The notes: generated from the sequence alone by a model not told the origin. A stretch of 64,000 nt of DNA from Pseudonocardia thermophila (GCF_900142365.1 NZ_FRAP01000009.1:124001-188000), one strand, 5' to 3'. Counted from the stretch's first letter, positions 8,267 through 17,272 are shown. Translations and numbers: made by a program.

Positions 8267-8290
8267 ACGATTTCTGTGCATGATCACCCC

Positions 8291-9349
8291 ATGACCGAAC
8301 CCGACCGCCGCAAGGTCCGCGAGTTCGCGCGCCACGTCTTCGGCCTCTACACCAGCGCCTCGCTCGCCTACATGATCGACATCGGGCACCGCACCGGGCT
8401 GTTCGAGGCGGCCGCGGCCGGCCCGGCGACGTCCGTGGAGCTGGCCGAACGGGCAGGGCTGGACGAGCGGTACGTGCGCGAGTGGCTGGGCGCCATGGCC
8501 ACCGGCGGGATCATGGCCGTGGACGGCGACACGTTCACCCTCCCGCCGGAGCACGCGGCCGCGCTCACCGGCGGCGGGGCGAAGAACGTGGCGCCGATGG
8601 CCGCGATGGTGACGCTGCTCGGCCGCAACCTGGAGAAGGTCGTCGACGCGTTCCGCACCGGCGGCGGGGTGCCCTACAGCGCGTTCCAGCCCGAGTTCAC
8701 CGGGGTGATGGACCAGCTCAACCGGCGGCCGCTGGACGAGCTGCTGATCGACGTGTGGCTGCCGCTGGTGCCCGGACTGCCCGAGCGGCTGGCCGCCGGG
8801 GCGCGGGTCGCGGACATCGGTTGCGGCACCGGGCACGCGCTGTGCCTGCTGGGCGCCGCGTTCCCGCACTCGACCTTCGTCGGTTACGACTTGTCCGCCG
8901 ACGCGATCGCGCGGGCGGAGCAGGAGGCCGCCGACGGCGGACTCGCGAACGTGCGGTTCGCCGTCGCGGACGTGGCCGAGCTCGCTCCGGAGGAGCCGTT
9001 CGACGTCGTGTTCGCCTTCGACGCGATCCACGACCAGGTCGATCCGGCCGCCGTCCTGTCCGCGGTGCACGATGCACTGGTGCCGGGCGGACAGTTCGTG
9101 ATGGTCGACATCAACGCGCAGAGCGCGGTGGCCGACAACCTCGACAACCCGTTCGCGCCGTGGATCTACGGGCTGAGCACGCTGCACTGCATGACGGTGT
9201 CGCTGGCCGAGGGCGGGGCCGGGCTCGGTGCCGCGTGGGGCGAGCAGACCGCGCGGCGCATGCTCGCCGAGGCCGGGTTCGGCGAGGTCACGGTGACCCC
9301 GGCACCGGGACAGGCGCTCAACGCCATCTACGCGACCTCGCGCCCGTAG
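8291..9349 (+). CDS. Class I SAM-dependent methyltransferase with N-terminal winged-helix domain
   Basis: A 352-residue protein from the ATG at 8291 (MTEPDRRKVREFARHVFGLY). The first ~90 residues form a winged-helix dimerisation region of the kind seen in O-methyltransferases (SVELAERAGLDERYVREWLGAM). The Rossmann methyltransferase core follows with motif I VADIGCGTGHALCLLG and an acidic motif VGYDLSADAIA that would bind the ribose of S-adenosylmethionine; FDVVFAFDAIHD is motif IV. The family is often annotated as putative rhodanese-associated or 'transcriptional regulator' methyltransferase in mycobacteria. The acceptor is unknown. It lies 24 bp after the kinase-domain stop and converges with the flavin oxidoreductase gene, leaving only 4 bp between stops. 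Confidence 0.85.
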   Translation: MTEPDRRKVREFARHVFGLYTSASLAYMIDIGHRTGLFEAAAAGPATSVELAERAGLDERYVREWLGAMATGGIMAVDGDTFTLPPEHAAALTGGGAKNVAPMAAMVTLLGRNLEKVVDAFRTGGGVPYSAFQPEFTGVMDQLNRRPLDELLIDVWLPLVPGLPERLAAGARVADIGCGTGHALCLLGAAFPHSTFVGYDLSADAIARAEQEAADGGLANVRFAVADVAELAPEEPFDVVFAFDAIHDQVDPAAVLSAVHDALVPGGQFVMVDINAQSAVADNLDNPFAPWIYGLSTLHCMTVSLAEGGAGLGAAWGEQTARRMLAEAGFGEVTVTPAPGQALNAIYATSRP

Positions 9350-9353
9350 CCGG

Positions 9354-10370
9354 TCACGCCGGCGTCAGCCCGTGCCGGCGATCCCCCAGCACCCGCTCGC
9401 ACAGCGCCGCCTCGGCGGCCGCGGAGAAATCCTCCCGCGCGGCCACCGCGGCGGCGGTGTCGGCGAGCACGAGATCGTGGTTGATCCGCGCGGCCGCGGT
9501 GGTGCCGGCGGCCGCGGACACGACCGCGTTCGCGGTGAGATCGGTGACGTTCCCGGCCACCCACACCCCGGGCACCGCCGTGGCGCCGGTCGGATCGGCG
9601 GGCACCCGCACGCCGGTCGCGTCCTCGACGACGGACAGGCCGAGCGCGGCGAGCAGGCCGGCGCGGGCGACGAACCGCGGCCGCACAGCCAGCGCATCCA
9701 CCGCCACCTCGGGGCCGGACACGAGCCGCACCGCGGTGACCCGGTCCACAGCCGGATCGACGACGAGCCCGGCCACCTCCCCGTCGACGACCTGGATCCG
9801 CCGCGCCGCGAGCTGCTCCCACTCCTCGTCGGACGGCTCCGGCGCGGTGTGCAGGAACAGCACGATCCGGGGGCTCCACTGCCGGAACAGCAGGGCCTGC
9901 TCGACGGCTCCGGCAGCGCAACCGAGCACACCGATGCGCCGGTCGCGCACCTCCCACCCGTGGCAGTACGGGCAGTGCAGCACGTCGCGGCCCCAACGTT
10001 CGCGCAGCCCGGGCACGGCCGGGAGCTCGTCGACCAGCCCCGTCGTGACGAGCAGCCGCCGCGCCCCGACGCTGCGCCCGGCCGCCGTCGTGACGACGAA
10101 CCCGGCGCCGCAGCGGCGGGCGGCCACGGCGGGATCGAGCACGACGCGCCCACCGCAGCGCTCTGTCTCGCAGCGGGCCTCGGCGAGTAGCTCGGCGGGC
10201 GGCACCCCGTCGCGGGACAGCAGCCCGTGGACAGCCGCGGCCGGTGCGCCGCGCGGCTCGCCGCTGTCGAGCACCAGTACCGACCGGCGCGCTCTGACCA
10301 GCGTCAACGCCCCGGAGAGCCCGGCGATCCCGCCACCGATCACCACCACGTCCACGCTCTCGTCACGCAT
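9354..10370 (-). CDS. NAD(P)/FAD-dependent oxidoreductase, thioredoxin reductase-like
   Basis: From the ATG at 10370 the protein is 338 residues. It has an FAD-binding VVVIGGGIAGLSGALTL at the N-terminus, a second dinucleotide motif RIGVLGCAAGAVEQAL, and the active-site-like HCPYCHGWE box where thioredoxin reductases carry CATC. The terminal GVWVAGNVTD is the second FAD-contacting segment. This subgroup is widespread in actinobacteria and is annotated only as 'NAD(P)/FAD-dependent oxidoreductase'; its CPYC pair is expected to be redox active and to reduce a small-protein or low-molecular-weight disulfide. No thioredoxin gene is adjacent. It is transcribed towards the methyltransferase and has its start near the acetoacetate-decarboxylase-like gene, which is divergent. 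Confidence 0.88.
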   Translation of the reverse strand: MRDESVDVVVIGGGIAGLSGALTLVRARRSVLVLDSGEPRGAPAAAVHGLLSRDGVPPAELLAEARCETERCGGRVVLDPAVAARRCGAGFVVTTAAGRSVGARRLLVTTGLVDELPAVPGLRERWGRDVLHCPYCHGWEVRDRRIGVLGCAAGAVEQALLFRQWSPRIVLFLHTAPEPSDEEWEQLAARRIQVVDGEVAGLVVDPAVDRVTAVRLVSGPEVAVDALAVRPRFVARAGLLAALGLSVVEDATGVRVPADPTGATAVPGVWVAGNVTDLTANAVVSAAAGTTAAARINHDLVLADTAAAVAAREDFSAAAEAALCERVLGDRRHGLTPA

Positions 10371-10462
10371 GCCGGCACACGGTCCTCGCACCCCGCGCAG
10401 AGCGCAACATCCTTCGGCGAGCGGAGGTCGCGCGGCGGGCAGTGCCGCACTACCGTGGCCGG

Positions 10463-11197
10463 ATGGCCGAACTGCTCTCCGACTGCACGTGGACCATCCA
10501 GGGGCGGACGGTCACCCTGCCGGTGTCGATCACCCACGCGGAGAGCGCGGTGGCGGTCTACGCCGCACCCGCCGACGCTGCTGCAGAGCACCTGCGCGGC
10601 ACCGAGCTGGAACCGTGGACCGTGGGCGGCCGGGCGCTGTCGGTGCTGCTGCTCGTGCACTACGACGAGTGGGAGCTGGGCACGTACGACGAGGTCGGGG
10701 TGGGGTTGCTGGTCACCGGACCGGGCCTGAAGGCGGGCCTGCACGTCCTCGACCTGCCGGTCACCGGCGCGTTCACCTGCGAGGCCGGGCAGGACCTCTG
10801 GGGCCTGCCGAAGTGGATGATGCGGGCGGAGCTGGAGTTCCACGGCCGCCGGGCCCGGGTGGTGGTGCACGACGGGCCGGAGTTCGTCATGGAGGCCGAG
10901 CTGACCGCCGGGCGGGTTCCGGTGCCGCCGCGCACCGCGTTGACCCTGCCGGTGTGGAGCCGGCCCGCGTTCGGCGCGCAGGCCGGGCGGCTGCTGCGCG
11001 GCACGATGCCGGTGCGGGTCTCCGCGGCCACGATCGGCCGGGGCAACTCGTCGGTGCAGCTCGGGGTGCACCCGATGGCGCTGCGCATGGCGGACCTCGG
11101 GATGACCGGTCGTCCGCTGATGGTCGTGCACGCCGGGCACGCCACGGGCTCGCTGGGCCCGTTCGCCGCGGTGGGCGGGGAACGTCCGCGGCGGTGA
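10463..11197 (+). CDS. Acetoacetate decarboxylase-family protein
   Basis: A 244-residue protein from ATG 10463 (MAELLSDCTWTIQGRTVTLP). The core has the acetoacetate decarboxylase fold: LLVHYDEWELGTYDEVGVG, then CEAGQDLWGLPKWMM, where the lysine after GLP sits at the position of the Schiff-base lysine of the clostridial enzyme, with a glutamate-rich strand before it. Family members in actinobacteria have diverged and may be aldolase-dehydratases or cyclases rather than decarboxylases. The gene has its own divergent promoter region of 92 bp shared with the flavin oxidoreductase and ends 7 bp from the convergent zwf. A GTG at 10442 is a possible longer start. Confidence 0.8.
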   Translation: MAELLSDCTWTIQGRTVTLPVSITHAESAVAVYAAPADAAAEHLRGTELEPWTVGGRALSVLLLVHYDEWELGTYDEVGVGLLVTGPGLKAGLHVLDLPVTGAFTCEAGQDLWGLPKWMMRAELEFHGRRARVVVHDGPEFVMEAELTAGRVPVPPRTALTLPVWSRPAFGAQAGRLLRGTMPVRVSAATIGRGNSSVQLGVHPMALRMADLGMTGRPLMVVHAGHATGSLGPFAAVGGERPRR

Positions 11198-11204
11198 TCG
11201 GGCC

Positions 11205-12701
11205 CTACTTCCGCTCCCGCCAGCCCCGCTCGAACGGCAGGCGCCAGGCGTTCGGCGCGATGAGCTGGTGGATCGCGTTCGGTCCCCACGTGCCCTGCGG
11301 GTACGGCTTCACCGGCGGCGGGTCGTCGAGCAGCGGCTGCGACCGCTCCCACAGCGACTCGATGCCCTCCGCCGTGGTGAACAGCGTGTGGTCGCCGCGC
11401 ATCGCGTCGAGGATCAGCCGCTCGTAGGCCTCCAGCACGTCGGCGGCCGACTCGGTCTCCTGCGTGGAGAACTGCATCGACAGCTTCTCCAGCCGGAACC
11501 CGGGCCCGGGCCGTTTGCCGTAGAACGACAGCGAGACCCGTGACGAGTCGGCGAGGTCGAACGTGAGGTGGTCCGGCCCGGCCTCCCCCACCCCGGAACC
11601 GGGCGGGAACATCGTGCGCGGGGCCTCCTTGAACGCGATCGAGATGATCCGCATGCCCTCGGCCATCCGCTTACCGGTGCGCAGGTAGAACGGCACCCCG
11701 GCCCACCGCCAGTTGTCCAGACCCACGCGCAGCGCGATGAACGTCTCGGTGTCGGAGTCGGGGGCGACCCCGTCCTCGTCGCGGTAGCCGACGTACTGCC
11801 CGCGCACGACGTCGTGCGGATGGATCGGCAGCAGGGAGCGGAAGACCTTGTTCTTCTCCTCGCTGATCGCCCGCGGCTCGAGCGCGGTCGGCGGCTCCAT
11901 CGCGACGAACGCCATCACCTGCATGAGGTGGGTGACGACCATGTCCTTGTACGCGCCGGTGGCCTCGTAGAAGTTGGCGCGCTGGTCGAGCCCGAGCTGC
12001 TCGGGGATGTCGATCTGGACGTGGTCGATGAAGTTGCGGTTCCAGATGGGCTCGAACAGGCCGTTGGCGAAGCGGAACGCGAGGATGTTCTGCGCCGCCT
12101 CCTTGCCCAGGAAGTGATCGATGCGGAAGATCTGCGACTCGTCGAACACCTCGTGGACGAAGTCGTTCAGCTCGATCGCGCTGCGCAGGTCGTGCCCGAA
12201 CGGCTTCTCCATCACCACCCGCGACCGCTCGACGAGCTTCGCGTCGCGCAGCATCGCGATCACCGCCTGCGCCGCCTTCGGGGGCACCGACAGGTAGTGC
12301 AGCCGCTGCACGTCCTCGCCGAGCTTCTCCTCCGCGGCGGCGACGGCGGCGGACAACCCCTCCGGGCCCGCGTCGATCCCGACGTAGGTGAGCTTCTGGG
12401 CGAACCGCTCCCACGCCTCGTCGGACAGCTTGTGGACGCCGAAGTTGCGCATCGCGTCCTTGGCGAGATCGCGGAAGGCGTCGTCGGACAGGTCCTCGAC
12501 CGCCGTGCCGACGACCCGCACGTCCGGCGCGAGCGCGGACTCCGCGAGGTAAGCCAGGCCCGGCAGCAGTTTGCGCTTGGCCAGGTCACCGGTCGCCCCG
12601 AACAGCACGATCACGTGCGGGGGCAGCGGTTCGAGGCCGCGCCGGCGGGGCCGGGAGGTCGGGGACGGGTACGCGATCGTCTGGGGGTTGCGCGGCGACA
12701 C
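11205..12701 (-). CDS. zwf: Glucose-6-phosphate 1-dehydrogenase
   Basis: A 498-residue protein of standard length that oxidises glucose 6-phosphate to 6-phosphogluconolactone with NADP+ (or F420-independent NAD+), the entry step of the oxidative pentose phosphate pathway in the cytoplasm. It shows the coenzyme motif [20 protein letters not shown] at residues 30-50, the catalytic signature RIDHFLGKE (His196, Lys200), [10 protein letters not shown] and [11 protein letters not shown]. In many actinomycetes zwf is grouped with tal, tkt, opcA and devB; here none of these neighbours is present, so this may be a second, stand-alone copy. The ATG at 12701 opens onto a 205-bp divergent intergenic region shared with the ABM-domain gene. 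Confidence 0.96.
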   Translation of the reverse strand: MSPRNPQTIAYPSPTSRPRRRGLEPLPPHVIVLFGATGDLAKRKLLPGLAYLAESALAPDVRVVGTAVEDLSDDAFRDLAKDAMRNFGVHKLSDEAWERFAQKLTYVGIDAGPEGLSAAVAAAEEKLGEDVQRLHYLSVPPKAAQAVIAMLRDAKLVERSRVVMEKPFGHDLRSAIELNDFVHEVFDESQIFRIDHFLGKEAAQNILAFRFANGLFEPIWNRNFIDHVQIDIPEQLGLDQRANFYEATGAYKDMVVTHLMQVMAFVAMEPPTALEPRAISEEKNKVFRSLLPIHPHDVVRGQYVGYRDEDGVAPDSDTETFIALRVGLDNWRWAGVPFYLRTGKRMAEGMRIISIAFKEAPRTMFPPGSGVGEAGPDHLTFDLADSSRVSLSFYGKRPGPGFRLEKLSMQFSTQETESAADVLEAYERLILDAMRGDHTLFTTAEGIESLWERSQPLLDDPPPVKPYPQGTWGPNAIHQLIAPNAWRLPFERGWRERK

Positions 12702-12906
12702 GGGCGTCCTCCTGCGAGCAGCACCGGGAGTGGAGCTCCTCGCGGGCGCTCCAGGTCCGAGACCTTAGCGAGCAGAGCCCGCGACGGCAGCCCGTCGACG
12801 CGCGGTGGCGCACCGATCCGAGCTGTACCAATCTGAGATCGGCTCGCCCGCGGCGGCGTGGAAGACTCCGGACGGCCACTGTCGTCGCGTCCGTGGAGGT
12901 GCGCCC

Positions 12907-13236
12907 ATGATCCTCATCGTCATCCAGGCTCAGATCCGTCCCGACCGGCACGACGAGTGGTTGGCCGGCATCGACGAGTACACCAGGAAGGTGCGCGAAG
13001 AGCCGGGCAACATCTCGTTCGACTACTACCGCAGCGGCACCGACCCGTACGAGTACGCGATCATCGAGGTGTTCCGCGACAGCGAGGCCGGCGCCGAGCA
13101 CGTCAAGACCGCGCACGCCCAGCAGTTCTTCGTCGACATGGGCCGCTGGGTCACCAAGAAGCCGAACCTGAACTACCAGGACCTGCCCGGCGATGCCTGG
13201 GTGGAGATGGGCGAGGTCACGCCCACCAACGACTGA
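12907..13236 (+). CDS. Antibiotic biosynthesis monooxygenase (ABM) domain protein
   Basis: A small 109-residue single-domain protein, MILIVIQAQIRPDRHDEWLA, with the ABM ferredoxin-like fold features: an N-terminal strand, EEPGNISFDYYRS, YAIIEVFRDSEAG and a HVKTAHAQQFF segment that includes the typical histidine. Proteins of this family (YgiN-like quinol monooxygenases, heme-degrading IsdG types) act as cofactor-less monooxygenases on quinols or as dimeric stress proteins. A GGAGGT ribosome site lies 8 bases before the ATG. A strong hairpin terminator follows at 13250. The actual substrate is unknown; the divergent zwf neighbour suggests at most a link to redox balance. Confidence 0.82.
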   Translation: MILIVIQAQIRPDRHDEWLAGIDEYTRKVREEPGNISFDYYRSGTDPYEYAIIEVFRDSEAGAEHVKTAHAQQFFVDMGRWVTKKPNLNYQDLPGDAWVEMGEVTPTND

Positions 13237-13249
13237 CCGCTCCCACCAC

Positions 13250-13288
13250 CACGACGGCCGTGCGGCACCCCGCCGCGCGGCCGTCGTG
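13250..13288 (+). terminator. Intrinsic terminator-like hairpin after the ABM gene
   Basis: The arms cacgacggccgtgcggc and gccgcgcggccgtcgtg pair over 17 positions, with one G-T wobble, around a 5-base acccc loop. The hairpin begins 13 bp after the ABM stop. No T-tract follows, as is usual for high-GC actinobacterial terminators. Confidence 0.75.
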
Positions 13289-13308
13289 CGTCGGTTAGCG
13301 TCGGGCGC

Positions 13309-14340
13309 GTGGAGTTCGACCTCATGACGCCGCCGGGCGACTGGGCGCACATCGCGCAGCTGGCCCGCTCGGCGCAGGACGCCGGCCTGTCCGGGATCGT
13401 GTTCACCGAGACCGACCTGACGCCGTGGATGTCGATCTCGGCCGCCGTCACAGCGGCGCCGGAGCTGCAGTACGCGACCGGCGTCGCGGTCGCCTTCCCG
13501 CGCAGCCCGATGATCGCCGCGGCCACCGCGTGGGAGCTCGCGGGTGCGACGCGCGGCCGGTTCCGGCTCGGCCTGGGTACCCAGGTGCGCGCGCACGTCG
13601 AGCGCCGCTACGGGTCCGCGTTCGATCCGCCCGGCCCGCGGCTGCGCGACTACGTGCACGCGGTGCGGGCCTGCTTCGCCGCGTTCGCCGGCCGGGAGCG
13701 GCTCGCGTACGAGGGCGAGTACTACCGGCTCACGCTGCTGCCGCACGGCTTCGTCCCGCCCCGCCACGAGTACGGCGACATCAAGGTCGACGTCTCCGCG
13801 GTCGGGCCGTGGATGTGCCGGATGGCCGGGGCGGTGGCTGACGGCATCCACGTCCATCCCCTGCACTCCGTGCACTACCTGCGCACCCGGCTGCTGCCCG
13901 CGGTCGCCGAAGGTGCTGCCTCGGCCGGCCGCTCCCCCGACGACGTCGACCTGATCGTCCCGGTGTTCATCGTGCCCGGGGACACCCCGGAGGAGCGGGC
14001 GCCGCTGCTGCGCCGGGCCCGCGAGCAGATCGCCTTCTACGGCTCCACGAAGAACTACGCGTTCCAGTTCGACGACCTCGGCTTCACCGGCACGTCCGCC
14101 CGGCTCAACGAGCTGCTCAAGGCGGGCGATCTCGACGGCATGCGCGAGACGATCACCGACGAGATGGTCGAGCACTTCGCCGTGGTCGGCCCGTGGGACT
14201 CGATCGCCGACACCCTGCGCGAGCGCTACCGCGGAGTCGCGGCCCGGATCGTCAGCTACCTGACCGTGGACTCGGTGGCCGCCGGCGCACCCATGCAGCG
14301 GTGGGGCGAGATCGCCCGCGCCCTCCGGGCGGATCCCTGA
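13309..14340 (+). CDS. LLM-class F420-dependent oxidoreductase (TIGR03617-like)
   Basis: A 343-residue TIM-barrel flavin/F420 enzyme starting at GTG 13309 (MEFDLMTPPGDWAHIAQLAR). The luciferase-like monooxygenase fold is indicated by GLSGIVFTETD, ELQYATGVAVAFPRSPMIAA, the core GRFRLGLGTQVRAHVERRYG and AVADGIHVHPLHSVHYLRTR. The family uses reduced deazaflavin F420 rather than FMN in actinobacteria, typically for hydride transfer to a carbonyl or conjugated double bond. The EYGDIKVDVSAVGPWM stretch is characteristic of the TIGR03617 clade. The gene stands alone, after the terminator of the ABM gene, and 46 bp before the sugar transferase. The physiological substrate is unknown. Confidence 0.85.
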   Translation: MEFDLMTPPGDWAHIAQLARSAQDAGLSGIVFTETDLTPWMSISAAVTAAPELQYATGVAVAFPRSPMIAAATAWELAGATRGRFRLGLGTQVRAHVERRYGSAFDPPGPRLRDYVHAVRACFAAFAGRERLAYEGEYYRLTLLPHGFVPPRHEYGDIKVDVSAVGPWMCRMAGAVADGIHVHPLHSVHYLRTRLLPAVAEGAASAGRSPDDVDLIVPVFIVPGDTPEERAPLLRRAREQIAFYGSTKNYAFQFDDLGFTGTSARLNELLKAGDLDGMRETITDEMVEHFAVVGPWDSIADTLRERYRGVAARIVSYLTVDSVAAGAPMQRWGEIARALRADP

Positions 14341-14386
14341 GGAATCGCTGAGCGGTCAGGGGGAAACACGGAGGTCTCCCGGCCGT

Positions 14387-15085
14387 GTGCGGAGCATCCT
14401 CGAACGAGTGGACACGGGGGTGAAGGAGACAGCGGCGGTGCCGGCGCCGACGGGGGTACCGGCGACCGTGCCGCTGCCGGTGCTGCACACGGCGACCGCG
14501 CCGCCCCGCGGGGGGCGGGTGGCGCGGGCGGTGAAGCGCGCCGTCGACGTGGTCGTGGCGCTGGTGGCGCTCGTGCTGGTCGCACCGGTCCTCGCGGTGC
14601 TCGCCCTGGCGGTGCGCCTGGAGAGCGGGCCCGGGGTGCTGTTCCGGCAGCAGCGGGTCGGGCAGCACGGGAAAGTGTTCACGCTCTACAAGCTGCGGTC
14701 GCTGCGACCGGTGGCCGGCGAGGGCGATGTGCGGTGGAACATCGACCACGACGCCCGCCTCGGGCCGGTCGGCCGGTTCATCCGGCGCACCTCGCTCGAC
14801 GAGCTGCCGCAGCTGTGGAACGTGCTGGTCGGCGACATGAGCCTGGTCGGGCCGCGGCCCGAGCGGCCGTACTTCGTCGACCGGTTCTCCACGACCGTGC
14901 CCGGCTACGCCGACCGCCACCGGGTGCCGGTCGGGCTGACCGGGCTGGCGGTCGTGCGCGGGCTGCGCGGCGACACGTCGATCGTGGAGCGGGCCGCGGC
15001 CGACAACGAGTACGCGCAGCGCTGGTCGCTCGGGCTCGACCTGCTGATCGCGCTGCAGACGGTCCGGGTGCTGCTGAGGCGCTGA
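14387..15085 (+). CDS. Bacterial sugar transferase (undecaprenyl-phosphate sugar-1-P transferase type)
   Basis: A 232-residue protein (GTG 14387, with GGAGG at 14370 as a rather distant ribosome site; GTG 14408 is an alternative). A long N-terminal membrane helix (DVVVALVALVLVAPVLAVLA, about residues 53-75) is followed by the cytoplasmic catalytic domain of the WcaJ/WbaP family: GPGVLFRQQRVGQHGKVFTL, YKLRSL, RRTSLDELPQLWNVLVGDMS and the diagnostic LVGPRPE. The enzyme moves a sugar phosphate from a UDP-sugar onto undecaprenyl phosphate, beginning polysaccharide or glycan assembly. There is no glycosyltransferase cluster around it here, but an LCP-type ligase gene lies 900 bp downstream, which would attach such glycans to peptidoglycan. 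Confidence 0.9.
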   Translation: MRSILERVDTGVKETAAVPAPTGVPATVPLPVLHTATAPPRGGRVARAVKRAVDVVVALVALVLVAPVLAVLALAVRLESGPGVLFRQQRVGQHGKVFTLYKLRSLRPVAGEGDVRWNIDHDARLGPVGRFIRRTSLDELPQLWNVLVGDMSLVGPRPERPYFVDRFSTTVPGYADRHRVPVGLTGLAVVRGLRGDTSIVERAAADNEYAQRWSLGLDLLIALQTVRVLLRR

Positions 15086-15094
15086 CGCGGGCCT

Positions 15095-15778
15095 ATGGTG
15101 GCGGGTGTGGACGTCATCGCCTACACCGGACACACCGATCCCGGTGGCCCCGCGGCCCGCCGCGACCTCGATGCGCTGAGCATCACGAAGGTCTCGGTCG
15201 GCCCCATGGACAACAACGCGTACGTGCTGGTGTGCCGCGCGACCGGCGAGGCGCTGCTGATCGACGCGGCGAACGATCCCGACCGCCTCGTCGACGCCAT
15301 CGGCTCCGGGCCGAAGCGGCCCGACCTGCGCCACATCGTCACCACCCACCGGCACTTCGACCACTGGCAGGCGCTCGGCGCGATGAAGGGCATGTTCGAG
15401 GCGCGCACGATCGCGCACCCGCTCGACGCGCCCGAGTTGCCCGTACCGGTCGATGAGCTGGTGGACCACGGCGACCAGGTCCGGTTCGGCGAGATCACGC
15501 TCGACGTCGTGCACCTGCGCGGGCACACGCCGGGCTCGATCGCGCTGATCTACCGCGACGACGAGCGACCGCACGTGTTCACCGGCGACTCCCTCTTCCC
15601 CGGCGGGGTCGGCAAGACCAACTCGCCCGAGGACTTCACGTCGCTGATCAACGACGTCGAGGAGCGGATCTTCGCCGCGCTGCCCGACGAGACGTGGGTC
15701 TACCCCGGCCACGGGGACGACACCACGCTCGGCGAGGAGCGGCCGCACCTCGGGGAGTGGCGGGCGCGCGGCTGGTGA
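15095..15778 (+). CDS. MBL-fold metallo-hydrolase
   Basis: A 227-residue hydrolase. The metallo-beta-lactamase motif HxHxDH is present as THRHFDHWQ (near residue 87), followed by VHLRGHTPGSI (third metal-binding histidine), FTGDSLFPGG (metal aspartate) and the terminal VYPGHGDDT. The pattern is that of glyoxalase II-like or persulfide dioxygenase-like hydrolases acting on thioesters or related small molecules. The start at ATG 15095 gives MVAGVDVIAYTGHTD; a GTG at 15107 gives a slightly shorter protein. It lies 9 bp after the sugar transferase and a long imperfect palindrome follows 16 bp after the stop. The substrate cannot be assigned. Confidence 0.85.
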   Translation: MVAGVDVIAYTGHTDPGGPAARRDLDALSITKVSVGPMDNNAYVLVCRATGEALLIDAANDPDRLVDAIGSGPKRPDLRHIVTTHRHFDHWQALGAMKGMFEARTIAHPLDAPELPVPVDELVDHGDQVRFGEITLDVVHLRGHTPGSIALIYRDDERPHVFTGDSLFPGGVGKTNSPEDFTSLINDVEERIFAALPDETWVYPGHGDDTTLGEERPHLGEWRARGW

Positions 15779-15794
15779 GCCGTGCAGGTCCCCG

Positions 15795-15857
15795 CGTCGA
15801 GAACGGCACTGCCGTGATCGACGGGCCTCGTCGATCACGGCGACGTCGTGCTCGACG
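15795..15857. repeat. Long imperfect palindrome (dispersed copy 1)
   Basis: Two 27-base arms (15795-15821 and 15831-15857) pair at 22 of 27 positions around a 9-base spacer. The left arm begins cgtcgagaacggcac and ends tgccgtgatcga. A closely related palindrome occurs at 50789-50850 with a nearly identical left arm and spacer (cgtcgagaacg, tgccgtgatc, cgggcc). Both sit 14-18 bp behind a stop codon, so the element may act as a terminator or be a REP/MITE-like repeat. Confidence 0.8.
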
Positions 15858-16004
15858 GTCCCACCCACCCGGCTGCGGGCAGGATCACACCCCGTGATCC
15901 CCGGACATCCGCTGGTCCACGGCCCCTTCGACGCTCTACTGTGGTGATCACCGCGGTCGCTCGGGGGGTAAGACCGTTTCAGCTTCGGGTGACCGGGGGA
16001 TGCC

Positions 16005-17231
16005 GTGGGGATGCCGGGTCGACGGCGTGCCGTACGCGCGATCGCGCGCACCGTCGTCGCGCTGGCCTCCGCGAGTGCTCTCGTCGTGGCCGGGCTGGCC
16101 TGGGCCCTCCAGCACCGCGTGCAGGACGCCCTGGTCACCAGCGACGCGACCGTGCCGCAGACACCGGTCGTCGCGGGTGAGTCGTTCACCGCGCTGCTCG
16201 TCGGGCTCGACGCGCGCACCGACGCGTCCGGCAACCCGCTGCCCGCCGAGCTGCTCGACAAGATGCATGCGGGCCCCGACGAGGGCCAGCTGCACACCGA
16301 CACGATCATTCTGCTGCACGTGCCCGGCGACCCGGCGAAAGCCCCGGTCGCGCTGTCCATCCCCCGCGACTCGTACGTGCCGATCGCCGGCGGCCGGGGC
16401 ACCCACAAGATCAATTCGGCGTACTGGCGGGGTGTCCGCGAGGCCCAGCAGGAGCTGGCCCGCCAGGGCGTGACCGGCCCCGAGCTCGACCGGCGCACCC
16501 GCGAGAAGGGGCGCGCAGTGCTCGTCGAGACGGTGGAGAACCTCACCGGCGTCACCGTCGACCACTTCGCCGAGATCAACCTCGCCGGGTTCGTCGAGCT
16601 CACCGAGGCGCTCGGCGGCGTGCCCGTCTGCCTCGCCGCACCCGCCCGCGACAGCTACTCGGGGCTCGACCTGCCGGCGGGCCGGCAGACCGTCAGCGGC
16701 GCGACCGCGCTCGCGTTCGTGCGCCAGCGGCACGGGCTCACCGGCGGTGATCTCGACCGCATCGGCCGGCAGCAGGCGTTCCTGGCCGGGCTCGTCCAGC
16801 AGCTGCGCACCACCGGCGCACTCACCGATCCCGACCGGCTCGCCGAGCTCGTCGGGATCGTGACCCGCCACGTCGTGCTCGACAGCAGCTGGGACATCCC
16901 GCAGGTGGTCGCGCAGGTCCAGGCGCTGCAGATGGACGAGCTCACCCTGCACACGATCCCGACCGGCCGCCCGGACCTACCCACGCCCGCCGACGGGATC
17001 GCCGTGCAGATCGACCGCACCGCGGTCCGCGAGTTCGCCACCGCTCTGCTGTCCGACGAACCGGAGATCGCGGCGACGACGGTGGCTGCGCCCGAGCCGC
17101 TCGCCGTCACGAGCGCGCCGGCACCGACGACGACCTCGTCGGTGAGCCCGTCCCCCACGGCGCCGATGACCCCCATCCCCACGACGACCGCGCGGGTGAT
17201 CAGCGCGGACGAGGTGCCCTGCGTGCCCTGA
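16005..17231 (+). CDS. LytR-CpsA-Psr (LCP) family protein
   Basis: A 408-residue membrane-anchored enzyme. Basic N-terminus, then a membrane helix (about residues 14-34, TVVALASASALVVAGLAWAL). The extracellular LCP domain follows: FTALLVGLDARTD, HTDTIILLHVPGD, the phosphate-binding SIPRDSYVPI, GTHKINSAYWRGV, VDHFAEINLAGFVELTEALG and LAFVRQRHGLTGGDLDRIGRQ. LCP proteins transfer undecaprenyl-linked polymers onto peptidoglycan; in actinobacteria this includes arabinogalactan ligation. The tail is Pro/Ser/Thr-rich and ends in CVP. The start may be GTG 16005 or ATG 16011. Its neighbourhood with a sugar transferase fits a role in cell-wall glycan attachment, though they are not in one obvious operon. 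Confidence 0.93.
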   Translation: MGMPGRRRAVRAIARTVVALASASALVVAGLAWALQHRVQDALVTSDATVPQTPVVAGESFTALLVGLDARTDASGNPLPAELLDKMHAGPDEGQLHTDTIILLHVPGDPAKAPVALSIPRDSYVPIAGGRGTHKINSAYWRGVREAQQELARQGVTGPELDRRTREKGRAVLVETVENLTGVTVDHFAEINLAGFVELTEALGGVPVCLAAPARDSYSGLDLPAGRQTVSGATALAFVRQRHGLTGGDLDRIGRQQAFLAGLVQQLRTTGALTDPDRLAELVGIVTRHVVLDSSWDIPQVVAQVQALQMDELTLHTIPTGRPDLPTPADGIAVQIDRTAVREFATALLSDEPEIAATTVAAPEPLAVTSAPAPTTTSSVSPSPTAPMTPIPTTTARVISADEVPCVP

Positions 17232-17250
17232 TCGACGCTGCGCGATCAGG
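17227..17250. terminator. Short hairpin between convergent genes
   Basis: Perfect 8-bp arms cctgatcg and cgatcagg separated by 8 bases overlap the stop of the LCP gene and lie 23 bp before the stop of the convergent lipoprotein gene. It could serve as a bidirectional terminator. The stem is short, so confidence is moderate. Confidence 0.45.
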
Positions 17251-17272
17251 ATGCGTGATCAGTGCTGCGGGC

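Noticed and set aside
12702-12906. A small gene in the zwf/ABM intergenic region
   Set aside because: No start with ribosome site or family-like sequence; it is better explained as a divergent promoter region.
16653-17182. Antisense protein to the LCP gene
   Set aside because: Shadow of the LCP gene; no recognisable domain and no ribosome site.
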